Shown here in pieces: positions 7,288 to 15,467 of a stretch of DNA of 27,843 nt. A model generated the notes under the pieces. The model saw only the letters and a list, made by a program, of their open reading frames with translations, had not been told where the DNA came from and did not search any database. The position numbers and the translations under genes are program-made. Positions within the stretch are counted from its first letter, which is position 1. The number at the start of each line of letters is the position of its first letter. The DNA comes from JAAYTY01 sp964569245 (GTDB lineage: Bacteria; Fermentibacterota; Fermentibacteria; Fermentibacterales; Fermentibacteraceae): NCBI GenBank assembly GCA_964569245.1, contig CAZMTK010000019.1, forward strand, positions 1-27,843, given 5' to 3'.

Positions 7288-9560
7288 GGGTTGTCGCGGC
7301 CGCCCTTCTCGCTTCAGCCCTCGCAGGGCTTCAGTCCGGCATGCCCCTGCTCAGGCCTCCCGTCAACGCCCCTGCCTCGGCGGTCCAGTTCGGCAACGAA
7401 AGTATCCAGGCTTCGGTCACCCCGGTGCTGAGCGGGGTGAGGGCCGGATCCCTCCTCCAGCTCGTCGACCTCTCGACGGGCATCGACCTCGCCGGCGGGT
7501 ACCAGTTCGGCGGCGTGCAGTGCGGGTCATTCGTGACGATGAACGGCGCGGTGCTGGCTCTTTCCGACAGCGAGGTGGTCTTCTCGTCCCCCGGCATGGT
7601 CGACCTCGGAACGCTCGAGGAGCTGCCGGTCTCGGTCTCAATCGTGTACAGGCTCGACGGCAGGTCTCTAGAGATGGAGTTCACTATCCAGGCCACCGCC
7701 GAGACGGAGCTGGAGAACCCTCTGGAAGTGGACTTCTCTGCGGCCGGGTACTGCGATGCCGCCTTCGTGAACCAGTCGGGGACGGACCGAACGATTGCGC
7801 TCGACGGTACGCACGGCACACTCCGGATCTCGGGCGACCAGCTCGTATCCATGAACCGCTCCGACGGGCTCCTGTCAGCCCAGTTCCTCGCACCCAACCC
7901 CTCCTGCGGCCCACTGGTCCTAAACGACGATCCCGTCCCCACCTCCAGGTATCTGACATACCGCTTCCTCGACACCGAGCCGCCGCGGGAGAACTGCGAA
8001 GGCCCGTGGCTCCACTCGATCCTGCCCGCGGGCTTCACCGCCCGCGCCTTCTTCAGGCTCTCGTTCGACGGGGAGAAGACCCAGATGTTCCTCTCAGGGC
8101 ATCCCAGCGGGCTCGAGCGCTCGGCCTCCTGGATCTTCGACGACATACCATTCCGTCATCCGCCCGACACCACTCTCTGGGCTTACAGCGAAACTTCCGG
8201 CGGGGGCGAGTACTGCAGCGCTTGGCTCATCGCGCTGCTGGAGGCGCACCCGGGGATGAAGATGAACTGGGTGATACTGCCTGACGGGATTCTGGGCCCC
8301 AACTGCGACTCCATGTGGGCCGAGCCGGGGTTCGAGGACAGCTGGTCGCACTGGCACAGCACCTGGAGGGTGGCGACGCTCGCTCCGCCGGATTTCCTGC
8401 TATGGCTGCAGAACATCCAGAACGGCGTGTATCCCTGGGCCTCCAGAGTCTCCCTGGGCTCGCACGGCTACCACCACACACCGGCACCCGACTCGGCGTG
8501 GGACCCATACCACGAATTCATAACCTTCGAGCCCGAGGAGCACATGGAACGCTTCCTGGTCGCGAGGCAGGACTTCGCGGCGATGGGCCTGGACACCTCC
8601 CGCATCAGCGCGATCAGGTACCCCGGCCACAGGACCAGCCTCAGCGGCCTGTATGCCGCCATCCGTTACGGCTTCGACTTCTGCTGCAACGGCGTGAGGT
8701 GGTACGAGTGGATGGGCGGAGAGCCCTTCTGGGACCAGTACCTGTCGTACTACGTGACGCCCGACGGTGACATGCGGGGCTCGAACACGGTCTGGTGGGG
8801 CGACTACCAGTCTGCATACCCGTACGAGTACCTCTCGACGGTCATGCAGAGGGGCAAGCATGCCCTTCTGGGGGGCCATCCGTCGCAGATGTGGGGAAAC
8901 GGGAACCCTGCGGCATACGCAAGAATCGACAGCGTCTGCACCTCGCTGGAGAACGACTACGCGAACTTCGGCTGGCTTCTTCCCGAGGAGTATGGGGCAT
9001 TTCTCGACGAAACCGGCTCCATCGCCTTCGACGACTGCTCCGAAACGCCAGGACAGGCATGCGTCACCTTCACCGGAGGCACTTCCCGCGGGGAGACCAT
9101 GGTCGCCCTGCTGAAGACGGGCTCGGGGGTCGACCAGGTCTATCTCGACGGTGTGCCGGCGCAGTGGGAGATCCGCGGCACGAGGCTGTTCGCGGACATC
9201 GACGGGCTGACACCGGGGATTCACCAGCTGGTCATCGACTTCACCCTGGTCGGAACCGGAGAGGGGCGCAACGACCGGGTTCCTCCCGCGGGGCTCTCCT
9301 TCTCCTTATCCTTCCCCTCGCCCTGCGCAGCACCGGTGGAGGTTTCCGTGCAGGGCGCTCCGCCCGGCTCGCCTGTCGAGGCAGCGGTCTTCGACATGGC
9401 AGGGCGGCTGGCCGTCGAGGTTGCTGCCGTGACCGACGGCGGCGGTGAGTGCACGATGCTCGTCGGGGAGGCGCAGCAGCTCCCTCCCGGCATCTATCTG
9501 ATACGAGCCGAGGCACCCGGCCTGCCCGCGGCATCGGCGTCCGTGGTCATACTGCACTGA
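7284..9560 (+). CDS. Secreted polysaccharide-deacetylase-like protein with C-terminal sorting domain; probable ATA start
   Basis: 758 residues from the proposed start. A signal peptide (residues 1-18, RVVAAALLASALAG) is followed by a beta-rich region (about 30-280). A NodB-like catalytic region lies at about 290-500, with SHGYHHT (His394/His398, matching the H-x3-H metal motif) and RYPGHRTS (Arg445). The first NodB motif (TFDDG) is not clear, so deacetylase activity is uncertain. The last ~85 residues (AAVFDMAGRLAVEV, then PPGIYLIRAE) resemble type IX secretion sorting domains. No ATG, GTG or TTG fits: the frame opens inside the M16 gene, and a GGAGG (7272-7276) sits 7 bases before ATA at 7284, which overlaps the M16 TAA. 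The next in-frame ATG (7341) would remove the signal peptide. Confidence 0.8.
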   Translation: MRVVAAALLASALAGLQSGMPLLRPPVNAPASAVQFGNESIQASVTPVLSGVRAGSLLQLVDLSTGIDLAGGYQFGGVQCGSFVTMNGAVLALSDSEVVFSSPGMVDLGTLEELPVSVSIVYRLDGRSLEMEFTIQATAETELENPLEVDFSAAGYCDAAFVNQSGTDRTIALDGTHGTLRISGDQLVSMNRSDGLLSAQFLAPNPSCGPLVLNDDPVPTSRYLTYRFLDTEPPRENCEGPWLHSILPAGFTARAFFRLSFDGEKTQMFLSGHPSGLERSASWIFDDIPFRHPPDTTLWAYSETSGGGEYCSAWLIALLEAHPGMKMNWVILPDGILGPNCDSMWAEPGFEDSWSHWHSTWRVATLAPPDFLLWLQNIQNGVYPWASRVSLGSHGYHHTPAPDSAWDPYHEFITFEPEEHMERFLVARQDFAAMGLDTSRISAIRYPGHRTSLSGLYAAIRYGFDFCCNGVRWYEWMGGEPFWDQYLSYYVTPDGDMRGSNTVWWGDYQSAYPYEYLSTVMQRGKHALLGGHPSQMWGNGNPAAYARIDSVCTSLENDYANFGWLLPEEYGAFLDETGSIAFDDCSETPGQACVTFTGGTSRGETMVALLKTGSGVDQVYLDGVPAQWEIRGTRLFADIDGLTPGIHQLVIDFTLVGTGEGRNDRVPPAGLSFSLSFPSPCAAPVEVSVQGAPPGSPVEAAVFDMAGRLAVEVAAVTDGGGECTMLVGEAQQLPPGIYLIRAEAPGLPAASASVVILH

Positions 9561-9632
9561 GACGGGCGCACAAGAGCCTGCCGCATGCGGTTCCCGCGGG
9601 GCAGGCGTGAGGCTGCCCTTCACCGTTTCCAC

Positions 9633-9647
9633 GGAGGTGAGAACCTG
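9633..9647 (+). promoter_or_regulatory. Ribosome binding site and CTG start of the second M16 gene
   Basis: GGAGG at 9633-9637 plus a 7-base spacer places initiation on CTG at 9645. No ATG, GTG or TTG in the same frame is suitably spaced. The alternative start is ATG at 9585, which lacks a recognisable ribosome binding site. Confidence 0.55.
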
Positions 9648-12239
9648 AGCAGCATCCGCGAAGTGCTCCCGAACGGGCTGGAAGTGCTCGTCGAGAGGGT
9701 CGGGCTGGCGCCCGTCGCTGCGGTTGTCACGGCCTACAGGGCGGGCTCGGGCCTGGAGTGCGAGCGCAACAGGGGATACAGCCACTTCCTGGAGCACATG
9801 CTGTTCAAGGGCACCAGGGGAAGGACGTCCTCCGAGTTCTGGCAGATCATCCAGCGCGATGGCGGGATAGCCAACGCATACACCACCAGGGACGCCACCG
9901 CGTACTTCGAGGTCGTTCCCGCATCGAGGCTCGAAGACGCGCTGGATCTGGAAGCCGATCGCATGTGCAACGCCCTTCTGGACCCGTCCGACATCGCGTC
10001 CGAGCGATCCGTGGTTCTCGAGGAGCGCCGCACCTCGTGTGTCGACAGCCCCTCCGGCGCCCTCGACGAAGCCCTGCACCTCGCAGCCTTCGACAGCCAC
10101 CCGTGCAGGCACCCCATACTGGGCTACGAGAGCGACATCTCGGGCTTCGAGGAAAGCCCTCTGAGAAGGCATTACGAGGAGTTCTACTCCCCCTGCAACG
10201 CATTCCTGGTGGTGACTGGCGGCATCGATCCGGACGAGGCGATGAGAATGGTCGAGAGGTTCTTCTCGCGCGTCCCGCCGGGCGGGGGCCGAAAGGAGAT
10301 GGAAGCGGACGACACCGCGAGGGGCAGGAGGGTCGTCACGCTCGAGCATCCTTCCAATCTGCCGCGGCTTTCCGTGGCGTGGCGTGCGCCCGCGGGCACA
10401 CACGAGGACTGGCCGCTGCTCGACATGGCGGCGACATGGCTGGCCGCAGGCAGGTCGAGCAGGCTGGAGGAGCTGCTGGTCCAGACCGGGGCGGCGCTCA
10501 GCGTCTCGGCCTCGCTTCCCGCCTCTGCCGGACCCGGGCTCTTCGCGGTACGCGCCACTCTCTCGCCCGGGACCGACGCCGACGAGGTTCTGGCGATCAT
10601 CGAGCGCGAGACGGCGGCACTCGCGACCGAACCTCTCACGGAGGCGCAGACGGAGGAGATCCGCGTCCAGCACCGCTCGGTGAGGATCATCTCCATTTCG
10701 GGGCCGGCGGGTTTGGCGGGAGAGGTCTCTCTGGGTCTGGCCATGTACGGAGACCCACGGTATCACGAGAAGATGATCGAGAGGATAGACCGAGCCGGCG
10801 CGGAGGACATGGCCAGAGCGTGCAGACGATGGCTCGATCCCGGCGAGCAGGTCGTCGCCCGGCTCGTGCCGACCGGCGTGAAAGGAAAGCCGGGGGTGTT
10901 CGTCCGTGGTCAGGGCATGCGCATTGACGTAGCTGTCCCCGACGAGCTGGACCTTCTCGGAGTGGAGATACCCGGGGACATGCTCCAGCCTCCATCGAGA
11001 AGCATCTCCCAGGGCTGCTGCGACATGACTCTCGAAAACGGCATGAGGGTGCTCCTCCTCGAGGACCGCACTTTCCCCACTGCGTGCGTCGCATTCGCTA
11101 CGGGGATCGCTTCGCTGGCGGAGCCGGAGGGGTTGGAGGGCCTTGCAGACGTCACGGTGGAGTCCATGCACTACGGAACCGACGAGCAGCGGTACGTCGA
11201 GTTCAACGGGAGGCTGGAGAAGCGGGGCGCCGACCTGGACTTCACAGCCGGGACGGAGTACTCCCACGGCTCGATAATGCTCGTGGGCGCCGACCTTGAG
11301 CAGGCTGTCTCGTTCGTCTCGGACCTCCTCGCAAGGCCGGCCTTCCGCGAAGAGGACGTGGTCAGGGTGGTCGAGGAGAAGCTCGTAGCCCTGGGGCGCC
11401 GGAGGGAATCGCCCTTTTCCATGGCCGTGGACGAGCTCTGGCGTCTGACCAGCGATCCTCCCTCGACGGCCGGGATACCTACGGAGGCATCCGTAGGCTC
11501 CATCACTCCTGATGCCGTTCGCGAGTTCCACAGGGTCTCCTGCCGCCCATCCCGGACCAGGCTGGCCCTGGTAGGGTGCTTCGACCGGCAGGCCGCCTCG
11601 GCGATGGTCGAGGAGGTCTTCGGAGGCTGGATCGAACCGGAAGGTCCTTCGCCCGCGCCCAGGTTCTCGGCAATGCCCCGCGAGCCGGCGGAGCGGAGGA
11701 CAGCCATGGAGGGGCGCACGCAGTCTGCCGTCCTCGTGGCGGTGTCTGCGCCTCCCGTAGATCACCCCGATTCTCCGGCGATCGCTCTGGCGAACGCCAT
11801 CCTCGGAGACGGCATGTCATCGAGGCTCGGCGCGGCGGTGAGGGAGCGCAGGGGCCTGGCCTACGAGGTGGGAAGCGAAGTGATCGCCACACGGGCCAGG
11901 GGCAGGCTTCTTGTCTATCTAACCACTTCGGGGGACGGCACGGGCGACTCTCTCGCCCTCGTCAGAGGCGAGCTCGCGCGAATGGCCGAGGCGGGAGTGA
12001 CGGAGGAGGAGCTGCGGCTGGCGAAGGCCTCGCTTCTCTCCAAGCACACAATGTCGCTGATGGACCACGAGCCCATAGCGGGGTATCTGGCGGCATGCTC
12101 GTTCTTCGGGCGGCCTCTCTCGCACGACGTGTCCGAGCTGTCGCGGGTATCCTCGCTGACCCCGGAGGATGTGAGGAGCGCATGCTCGCGCTGGCTTGGA
12201 GGGCCGCAGTTCGTCTCCATCGCCGGCCCCGGAGGCTGA
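9645..12239 (+). CDS. M16 family zinc metallopeptidase, second copy; probable CTG start
   Basis: 864 residues from the proposed start. Two M16 lobes; the first has HFLEHMLFKGT (His47, Glu50, His51) and the distal SERSVVLEE (Glu127), so it should bind zinc and be active. It is clearly a paralogue of the gene at 4615 (shared stretches such as FWQI-QRDGG and the VPASRLEDAL type), but has no evident signal peptide. Start choice: a perfect GGAGGTG at 9633-9639 leads, 7 bases after GGAGG, to CTG at 9645, exactly where the M16 homology begins. The in-frame ATG at 9585 has no ribosome binding site and would add 20 Arg-rich residues. It may form a heterodimer or act in series with its paralogue. Confidence 0.92.
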   Translation: MSSIREVLPNGLEVLVERVGLAPVAAVVTAYRAGSGLECERNRGYSHFLEHMLFKGTRGRTSSEFWQIIQRDGGIANAYTTRDATAYFEVVPASRLEDALDLEADRMCNALLDPSDIASERSVVLEERRTSCVDSPSGALDEALHLAAFDSHPCRHPILGYESDISGFEESPLRRHYEEFYSPCNAFLVVTGGIDPDEAMRMVERFFSRVPPGGGRKEMEADDTARGRRVVTLEHPSNLPRLSVAWRAPAGTHEDWPLLDMAATWLAAGRSSRLEELLVQTGAALSVSASLPASAGPGLFAVRATLSPGTDADEVLAIIERETAALATEPLTEAQTEEIRVQHRSVRIISISGPAGLAGEVSLGLAMYGDPRYHEKMIERIDRAGAEDMARACRRWLDPGEQVVARLVPTGVKGKPGVFVRGQGMRIDVAVPDELDLLGVEIPGDMLQPPSRSISQGCCDMTLENGMRVLLLEDRTFPTACVAFATGIASLAEPEGLEGLADVTVESMHYGTDEQRYVEFNGRLEKRGADLDFTAGTEYSHGSIMLVGADLEQAVSFVSDLLARPAFREEDVVRVVEEKLVALGRRRESPFSMAVDELWRLTSDPPSTAGIPTEASVGSITPDAVREFHRVSCRPSRTRLALVGCFDRQAASAMVEEVFGGWIEPEGPSPAPRFSAMPREPAERRTAMEGRTQSAVLVAVSAPPVDHPDSPAIALANAILGDGMSSRLGAAVRERRGLAYEVGSEVIATRARGRLLVYLTTSGDGTGDSLALVRGELARMAEAGVTEEELRLAKASLLSKHTMSLMDHEPIAGYLAACSFFGRPLSHDVSELSRVSSLTPEDVRSACSRWLGGPQFVSIAGPGG

Positions 12240-12268
12240 GGGGCGCCCGAGGCTCGACGCCTCCTCAG
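12236..12268. terminator. Hairpin shared by two convergent genes
   Basis: CTGAGG-GGCG (12236-12245) pairs with CGCC-T-CCTCAG (12258-12268), giving a ten-pair GC-rich stem with one bulged base and a 12-base loop. It includes the stop codons of both the M16 gene (TGA, 12237-12239) and the EamA gene (TCA on plus, 12265-12267). There is no U-tract, so it may end transcripts in both directions or mainly protect 3' ends. Confidence 0.45.
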
Positions 12269-13134
12269 GATCCCTCCCCCGCCCCGGCCCTCTGCACCAC
12301 CTGACCCGCTATCACGAGCCCCAGCCCGCCGAGCGTCGCCGCCGTCACGGGCTCCCCCACCACCGCTCCGATGAGCGCCAGAGAGGCGAACGGCGTGAGG
12401 AATACGAGATTCCCCACCCTCGCGGTGCTTTCTGCATGCGTCAGAGCAGCGAGCCACAGGATGTAGGCTAGCCCCATCTCGAATATGCCTATCCACGCCG
12501 AACCGGCGAGCGCGGCAGGGGACATCCCCCCGAACGACCCCGTGGCGAGGCCCCATGCGGCCAGGAAGACAAGCCCCCAGGCGAAGTTGAGAGCGAGCCT
12601 CGTAACGGGGTCCCCCCCGCCTTTCATGCTGAGGACCCAGTAGCAGGCCCAGATGAACGTGCTGGCAAGAGCCAGCGCCAGCCCTGCCGCATCGAGCCTG
12701 CCGCTCCATGCGCCGTTTCCGACGGCGAGCACAACCACTCCCGAGAAGCTGAGGGCAGAGGCGGCTATGCTCCTTCCGGAAAGTCTCCTGCGGAAGGCAG
12801 CGGCTGAGAGGAGTATCAGAGCCACCGGCCACAGATAGTTGATGACCATGGCCACCTGTGCAGGCAGCCTGTCGTATGCCTCGAGAAGAATGAGGTAGTA
12901 TGCGAATGGATTCAGGAATCCGCGCGGCAGGGCGCCCAGCAGGTCCCCGATGCCGGGGCGCGCGCGCCTTGCTGCGGAAACTGTCCACAGAAGCAGGGCC
13001 GACACGGCCGAGGCCGCGAAAACGGCCTGGAAGGGTGTGCACTCGTTCAGCGTGAGCTTGAATGCACTGGCGGCCGTGGCCCAAAGGGCCACAGAGGCGA
13101 GCCCGAAGGCGGTGGATTTCGCAGAGGGCTTCAT
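12265..13134 (-). CDS. EamA/DMT family membrane transporter
   Basis: 289 residues, strongly hydrophobic, with about ten predicted membrane helices arranged as two EamA repeats (first half to about residue 140, then a second set starting near LDAAGLALALASTFIWACYW). Members export or import metabolites such as amino acids; the substrate cannot be read from sequence. The start at 13134 (MKPSAKSTAFG) has GGAGG four bases upstream. An upstream in-frame ATG at 13209 would add a Cys/Arg-rich 25-residue tail and overlaps a candidate regulatory site, so it is less likely. It is divergent from nrdD and convergent with the M16 cluster. Confidence 0.88.
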   Translation of the reverse strand: MKPSAKSTAFGLASVALWATAASAFKLTLNECTPFQAVFAASAVSALLLWTVSAARRARPGIGDLLGALPRGFLNPFAYYLILLEAYDRLPAQVAMVINYLWPVALILLSAAAFRRRLSGRSIAASALSFSGVVVLAVGNGAWSGRLDAAGLALALASTFIWACYWVLSMKGGGDPVTRLALNFAWGLVFLAAWGLATGSFGGMSPAALAGSAWIGIFEMGLAYILWLAALTHAESTARVGNLVFLTPFASLALIGAVVGEPVTAATLGGLGLVIAGQVVQRAGAGEGS

Positions 13135-13186
13135 TCGGCCTCCGGTACGACCTGTTGTGTCCTTGGCAATCCGGCGACTGGCGAAT

Positions 13187-13202
13187 GTGCAACATATAGT
13201 CA
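13187..13202 (+). promoter_or_regulatory. Candidate NrdR box 1
   Basis: GTGCAACATATAGTCA resembles the NrdR consensus (ACACWATATATWGTGT), strongest in the central CAAnATATAG part. On its own it is weak. Its value is the second site exactly 31 bp downstream and the nrdD promoter beyond. NrdR represses ribonucleotide reductase genes through paired boxes about three helical turns apart. Confidence 0.45.
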
Positions 13203-13217
13203 TCCGCACCGGTCAGA

Positions 13218-13233
13218 CCACAAGATGTCGTGC
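13218..13233 (+). promoter_or_regulatory. Candidate NrdR box 2
   Basis: CCACAAGATGTCGTGC keeps both half-sites of the NrdR consensus (CACAA and GTG with AT between), matching about 11 of 16 positions. It starts 31 bp after box 1 and ends 10 bp before the candidate nrdD -35 box, the spacing expected for cooperative NrdR binding. Confidence 0.5.
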
Positions 13234-13243
13234 ATTCAACGCC

Positions 13244-13271
13244 TTGACGGGCGGTTCGCGCCGGGTATCTT
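13244..13271 (+). promoter_or_regulatory. Candidate promoter of the anaerobic ribonucleotide reductase operon
   Basis: TTGACG (13244-13249), a 16-base spacer, then TATCTT (13266-13271). The predicted transcript starts near 13278 and leaves a leader of about 80 bases before nrdD. It lies directly downstream of the two NrdR-like boxes. Confidence 0.5.
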
Positions 13272-13277
13272 CCGCAG

Positions 13278-13316
13278 GGTGCCGGAGAAGAGCCGCCCGG
13301 GCGCGTTCCTGGCACC
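13278..13316 (+). other. Hairpin at the predicted 5' end of the nrdD transcript
   Basis: GGTGCC (13278-13283) pairs with GGCACC (13311-13316); the loop contains a further GC-rich palindrome around CGCCCGGGCG. It would form at the very start of the nrdD mRNA and might stabilise it. No known riboswitch was recognised. Confidence 0.3.
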
Positions 13317-13358
13317 GAGCTGTTGTCAGCTTCTTATTACGCTTGGGGTTGAGGATAC

Positions 13359-15467
13359 ATGGACTGGCTGGTCAGAAGATCCTCCGGCGACATAGAGCCC
13401 TACCGGAGGAGTGAGATACTGATTTCCGTCGAGGGCGCCCTCTCCGCGTCTGAGACGCGTGAGAACGCGGCGGAGATAACCGACCAGGTCGAGGCCGCCC
13501 TTTACATGAGCTTCTTCCGCAGGGGCGCCATCCCAACGGTCGAGCAGGTGCAGGACTTCGTGGAGGAGACTCTGGTCCTGCGAAAGCTCACAGCAGCGGC
13601 CCGGCAGTTCATCCTGTACCGCGAGAAGCGCAACGAGGCCAGGGACGTCAACAGGCTCTTCAGCGGCATCGACGGCCTCGTGGGCGACTATCTCGGCCGC
13701 GAGGACTGGAGGGTAAACGAGAACTCCAACATGAACTACTCCCTCCAGGGGCTGAACTTCTACCTGTCCAGCTCCATCACGGCCCGGTACTGGCTGGGGA
13801 AGATCTACACGCCGAAGATAAAGGAGGCGCACGACTCGGCCGACATCCACATACACGACCTGGGGATACTCGGCCCCTACTGCGTGGGGTGGGACCTGTC
13901 CGAGCTTCTCCGCGACGGCTTCCGAGGCGCCCGGGGGAAGATCGAATCGGCCCCGCCGAAGCACTTGAGGACCGCTCTGGGGCAGGTCGTCAACTTCTTC
14001 TACACGCTGCAGGGCGAGGCGGCGGGCGCACAGGCGTTCTCCAACTTCGACACGCTGCTGGCTCCGTTCCTCAGGAACGACTCGTTGTCGGACGACGAGG
14101 TGAGGCAGGCCCTGCAGGAATTCCTCTTCAACGTGAACATCCCTACGCGGGTGGGCTTCCAGACTCCGTTCACGAACATCACAATGGATCTGAGGGTGCC
14201 GAAGAACATCGCCTCCGACCCGGTGACGATCGCAGGCTCCCCGGCAGGCTGCACCTACTCGGAGTATCAGGGGGAGATGGATGTCTTCAACAGGGTCTTC
14301 GCCGAGCTCATGATGAAGGGCGACTCGAAAGGACGCATCTTCACGTTCCCAATACCCACCTACAACCTGACGAGCGACTTCGACTGGGAGACCGACGAGC
14401 TCAGACCCCTCTGGGAGATGACCGGGAAGTACGGCATCCCTTACTTCAGCAACTTCGTCAACTCCGACATGAGCCCCGAGGACGCGCGCAGCATGTGCTG
14501 CCGCCTCAGGCTGGACAACAGGGAGCTGCGCAAGCGCGGCGGAGGCCTGTTCGGTTCGAACCCTCTCACGGGCTCCATCGGCGTTGTGACGATAAACCTC
14601 CCGCGCATCGCCTGGCTGGCCCGCGGCGGGGGCGATTTCTTCGACATACTCGGCTCCGTGATGGAGGTCTCGAGAGATTCCCTGGAGCTCAAGCGCAAGG
14701 CGGTGGAGGAGCTCACGGAAAAGGGCCTCTACCCGTACACGAAGCACTATCTCCGGGAGATTCGCGCCTCTTCGGGATCCTACTGGGCGAACCACTTCTC
14801 CACGATCGGCCTGGTGGGAATGAACGAGGCGTGCATGAACATCCTTGGAAAGGGCATCCGCGATCCAGAGGCGTCGGCCTGGGCCGTGTCGGTGCTGGAG
14901 TTCATGCGGGAGCGGCTTGCGGAGTTCCAGGAGGAGACGGGGAACCTGTACAACCTCGAGGCATCGCCCGCCGAAGGGGCCTCCTACAGGCTGGCGAAGA
15001 AGGACAGGGAGAAGTTTCCGGGCTGCCATACCATGGGCAGTTCGAATCCCTACTACACGAATTCGGTGCACCTCCCGGTGAACGAGAGGGTGGACATCTT
15101 CACTCTCCTCTCGCACCAGGATCCCCTGCAGGAGATGTTCACGGGAGGCACGGTCGTGCACATCTTCATCGGCGAAGCCATCACCGACTGGCGGATGGTG
15201 CGCAAGCTCGCCAGGTCTATCGTCACCAGGTTCAGGCTGCCGTACTTCAGCTTCACGCCGACCTTCTCGATCTGTCCGGTGCACGGGTACATCACGGGGG
15301 AGACCGCGCTGTGCCCCTACCCCCATACGGATGCCGAGCTCCAGTTCTATGGAGACGTAGTGGAGGTCGAGGGAGAGCTTCCCGAGGGCAGCTACAGGGA
15401 GCTGGCCGGCGGGGAACCCGCGGGCGGGGGTCTGTTTCTTCATCTGGGAGGAGATGCGGAGAGATGA
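13359..15467 (+). CDS. nrdD: Class III anaerobic ribonucleoside-triphosphate reductase, catalytic chain lacking its own glycyl-radical loop
   Basis: Reduces ribonucleoside triphosphates to deoxyribonucleotides without oxygen. 702 residues: an N-terminal ATP-cone (about 3-92), then the ten-stranded barrel. Recognisable landmarks are GPYCVGW (Cys175, an expected active-site Cys), the family signature SMCCRLRLD with Cys380/381 (candidate thiyl-radical Cys) and LFGSNPLTGSIGVVTINLPRI. Near the end is a zinc-ribbon-like piece, SICPVHGY (Cys639, His642) and LCPYPH (Cys652, His656), then a linker and a TGA at 15465-15467. The glycyl-radical loop (R-V-x-G-Y) that normally ends the protein is absent; it lies in the next ORF, which starts at an ATGA overlap. 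GAGG lies four bases before the ATG. The gene is cotranscribed with the radical subunit and activase. Confidence 0.93.
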   Translation: MDWLVRRSSGDIEPYRRSEILISVEGALSASETRENAAEITDQVEAALYMSFFRRGAIPTVEQVQDFVEETLVLRKLTAAARQFILYREKRNEARDVNRLFSGIDGLVGDYLGREDWRVNENSNMNYSLQGLNFYLSSSITARYWLGKIYTPKIKEAHDSADIHIHDLGILGPYCVGWDLSELLRDGFRGARGKIESAPPKHLRTALGQVVNFFYTLQGEAAGAQAFSNFDTLLAPFLRNDSLSDDEVRQALQEFLFNVNIPTRVGFQTPFTNITMDLRVPKNIASDPVTIAGSPAGCTYSEYQGEMDVFNRVFAELMMKGDSKGRIFTFPIPTYNLTSDFDWETDELRPLWEMTGKYGIPYFSNFVNSDMSPEDARSMCCRLRLDNRELRKRGGGLFGSNPLTGSIGVVTINLPRIAWLARGGGDFFDILGSVMEVSRDSLELKRKAVEELTEKGLYPYTKHYLREIRASSGSYWANHFSTIGLVGMNEACMNILGKGIRDPEASAWAVSVLEFMRERLAEFQEETGNLYNLEASPAEGASYRLAKKDREKFPGCHTMGSSNPYYTNSVHLPVNERVDIFTLLSHQDPLQEMFTGGTVVHIFIGEAITDWRMVRKLARSIVTRFRLPYFSFTPTFSICPVHGYITGETALCPYPHTDAELQFYGDVVEVEGELPEGSYRELAGGEPAGGGLFLHLGGDAER

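Noticed and set aside
9306..11765. 819-residue minus-strand frame opposite the second M16 gene
   Set aside because: It is rich in Arg, His, Pro and Gly with no domain, lies wholly antisense to a conserved peptidase, and is the usual shadow frame of GC-rich DNA.
13278..13316. Riboswitch in the nrdD leader
   Set aside because: Only a simple hairpin is visible; no conserved riboswitch core was recognised.
15425..15467. Programmed -1 frameshift fusing nrdD to the glycyl-radical ORF
   Set aside because: The frames are in the right relation, but no slippery heptamer is seen before the TGA, and the ATGA overlap gives a simpler route. Kept only as an alternative.
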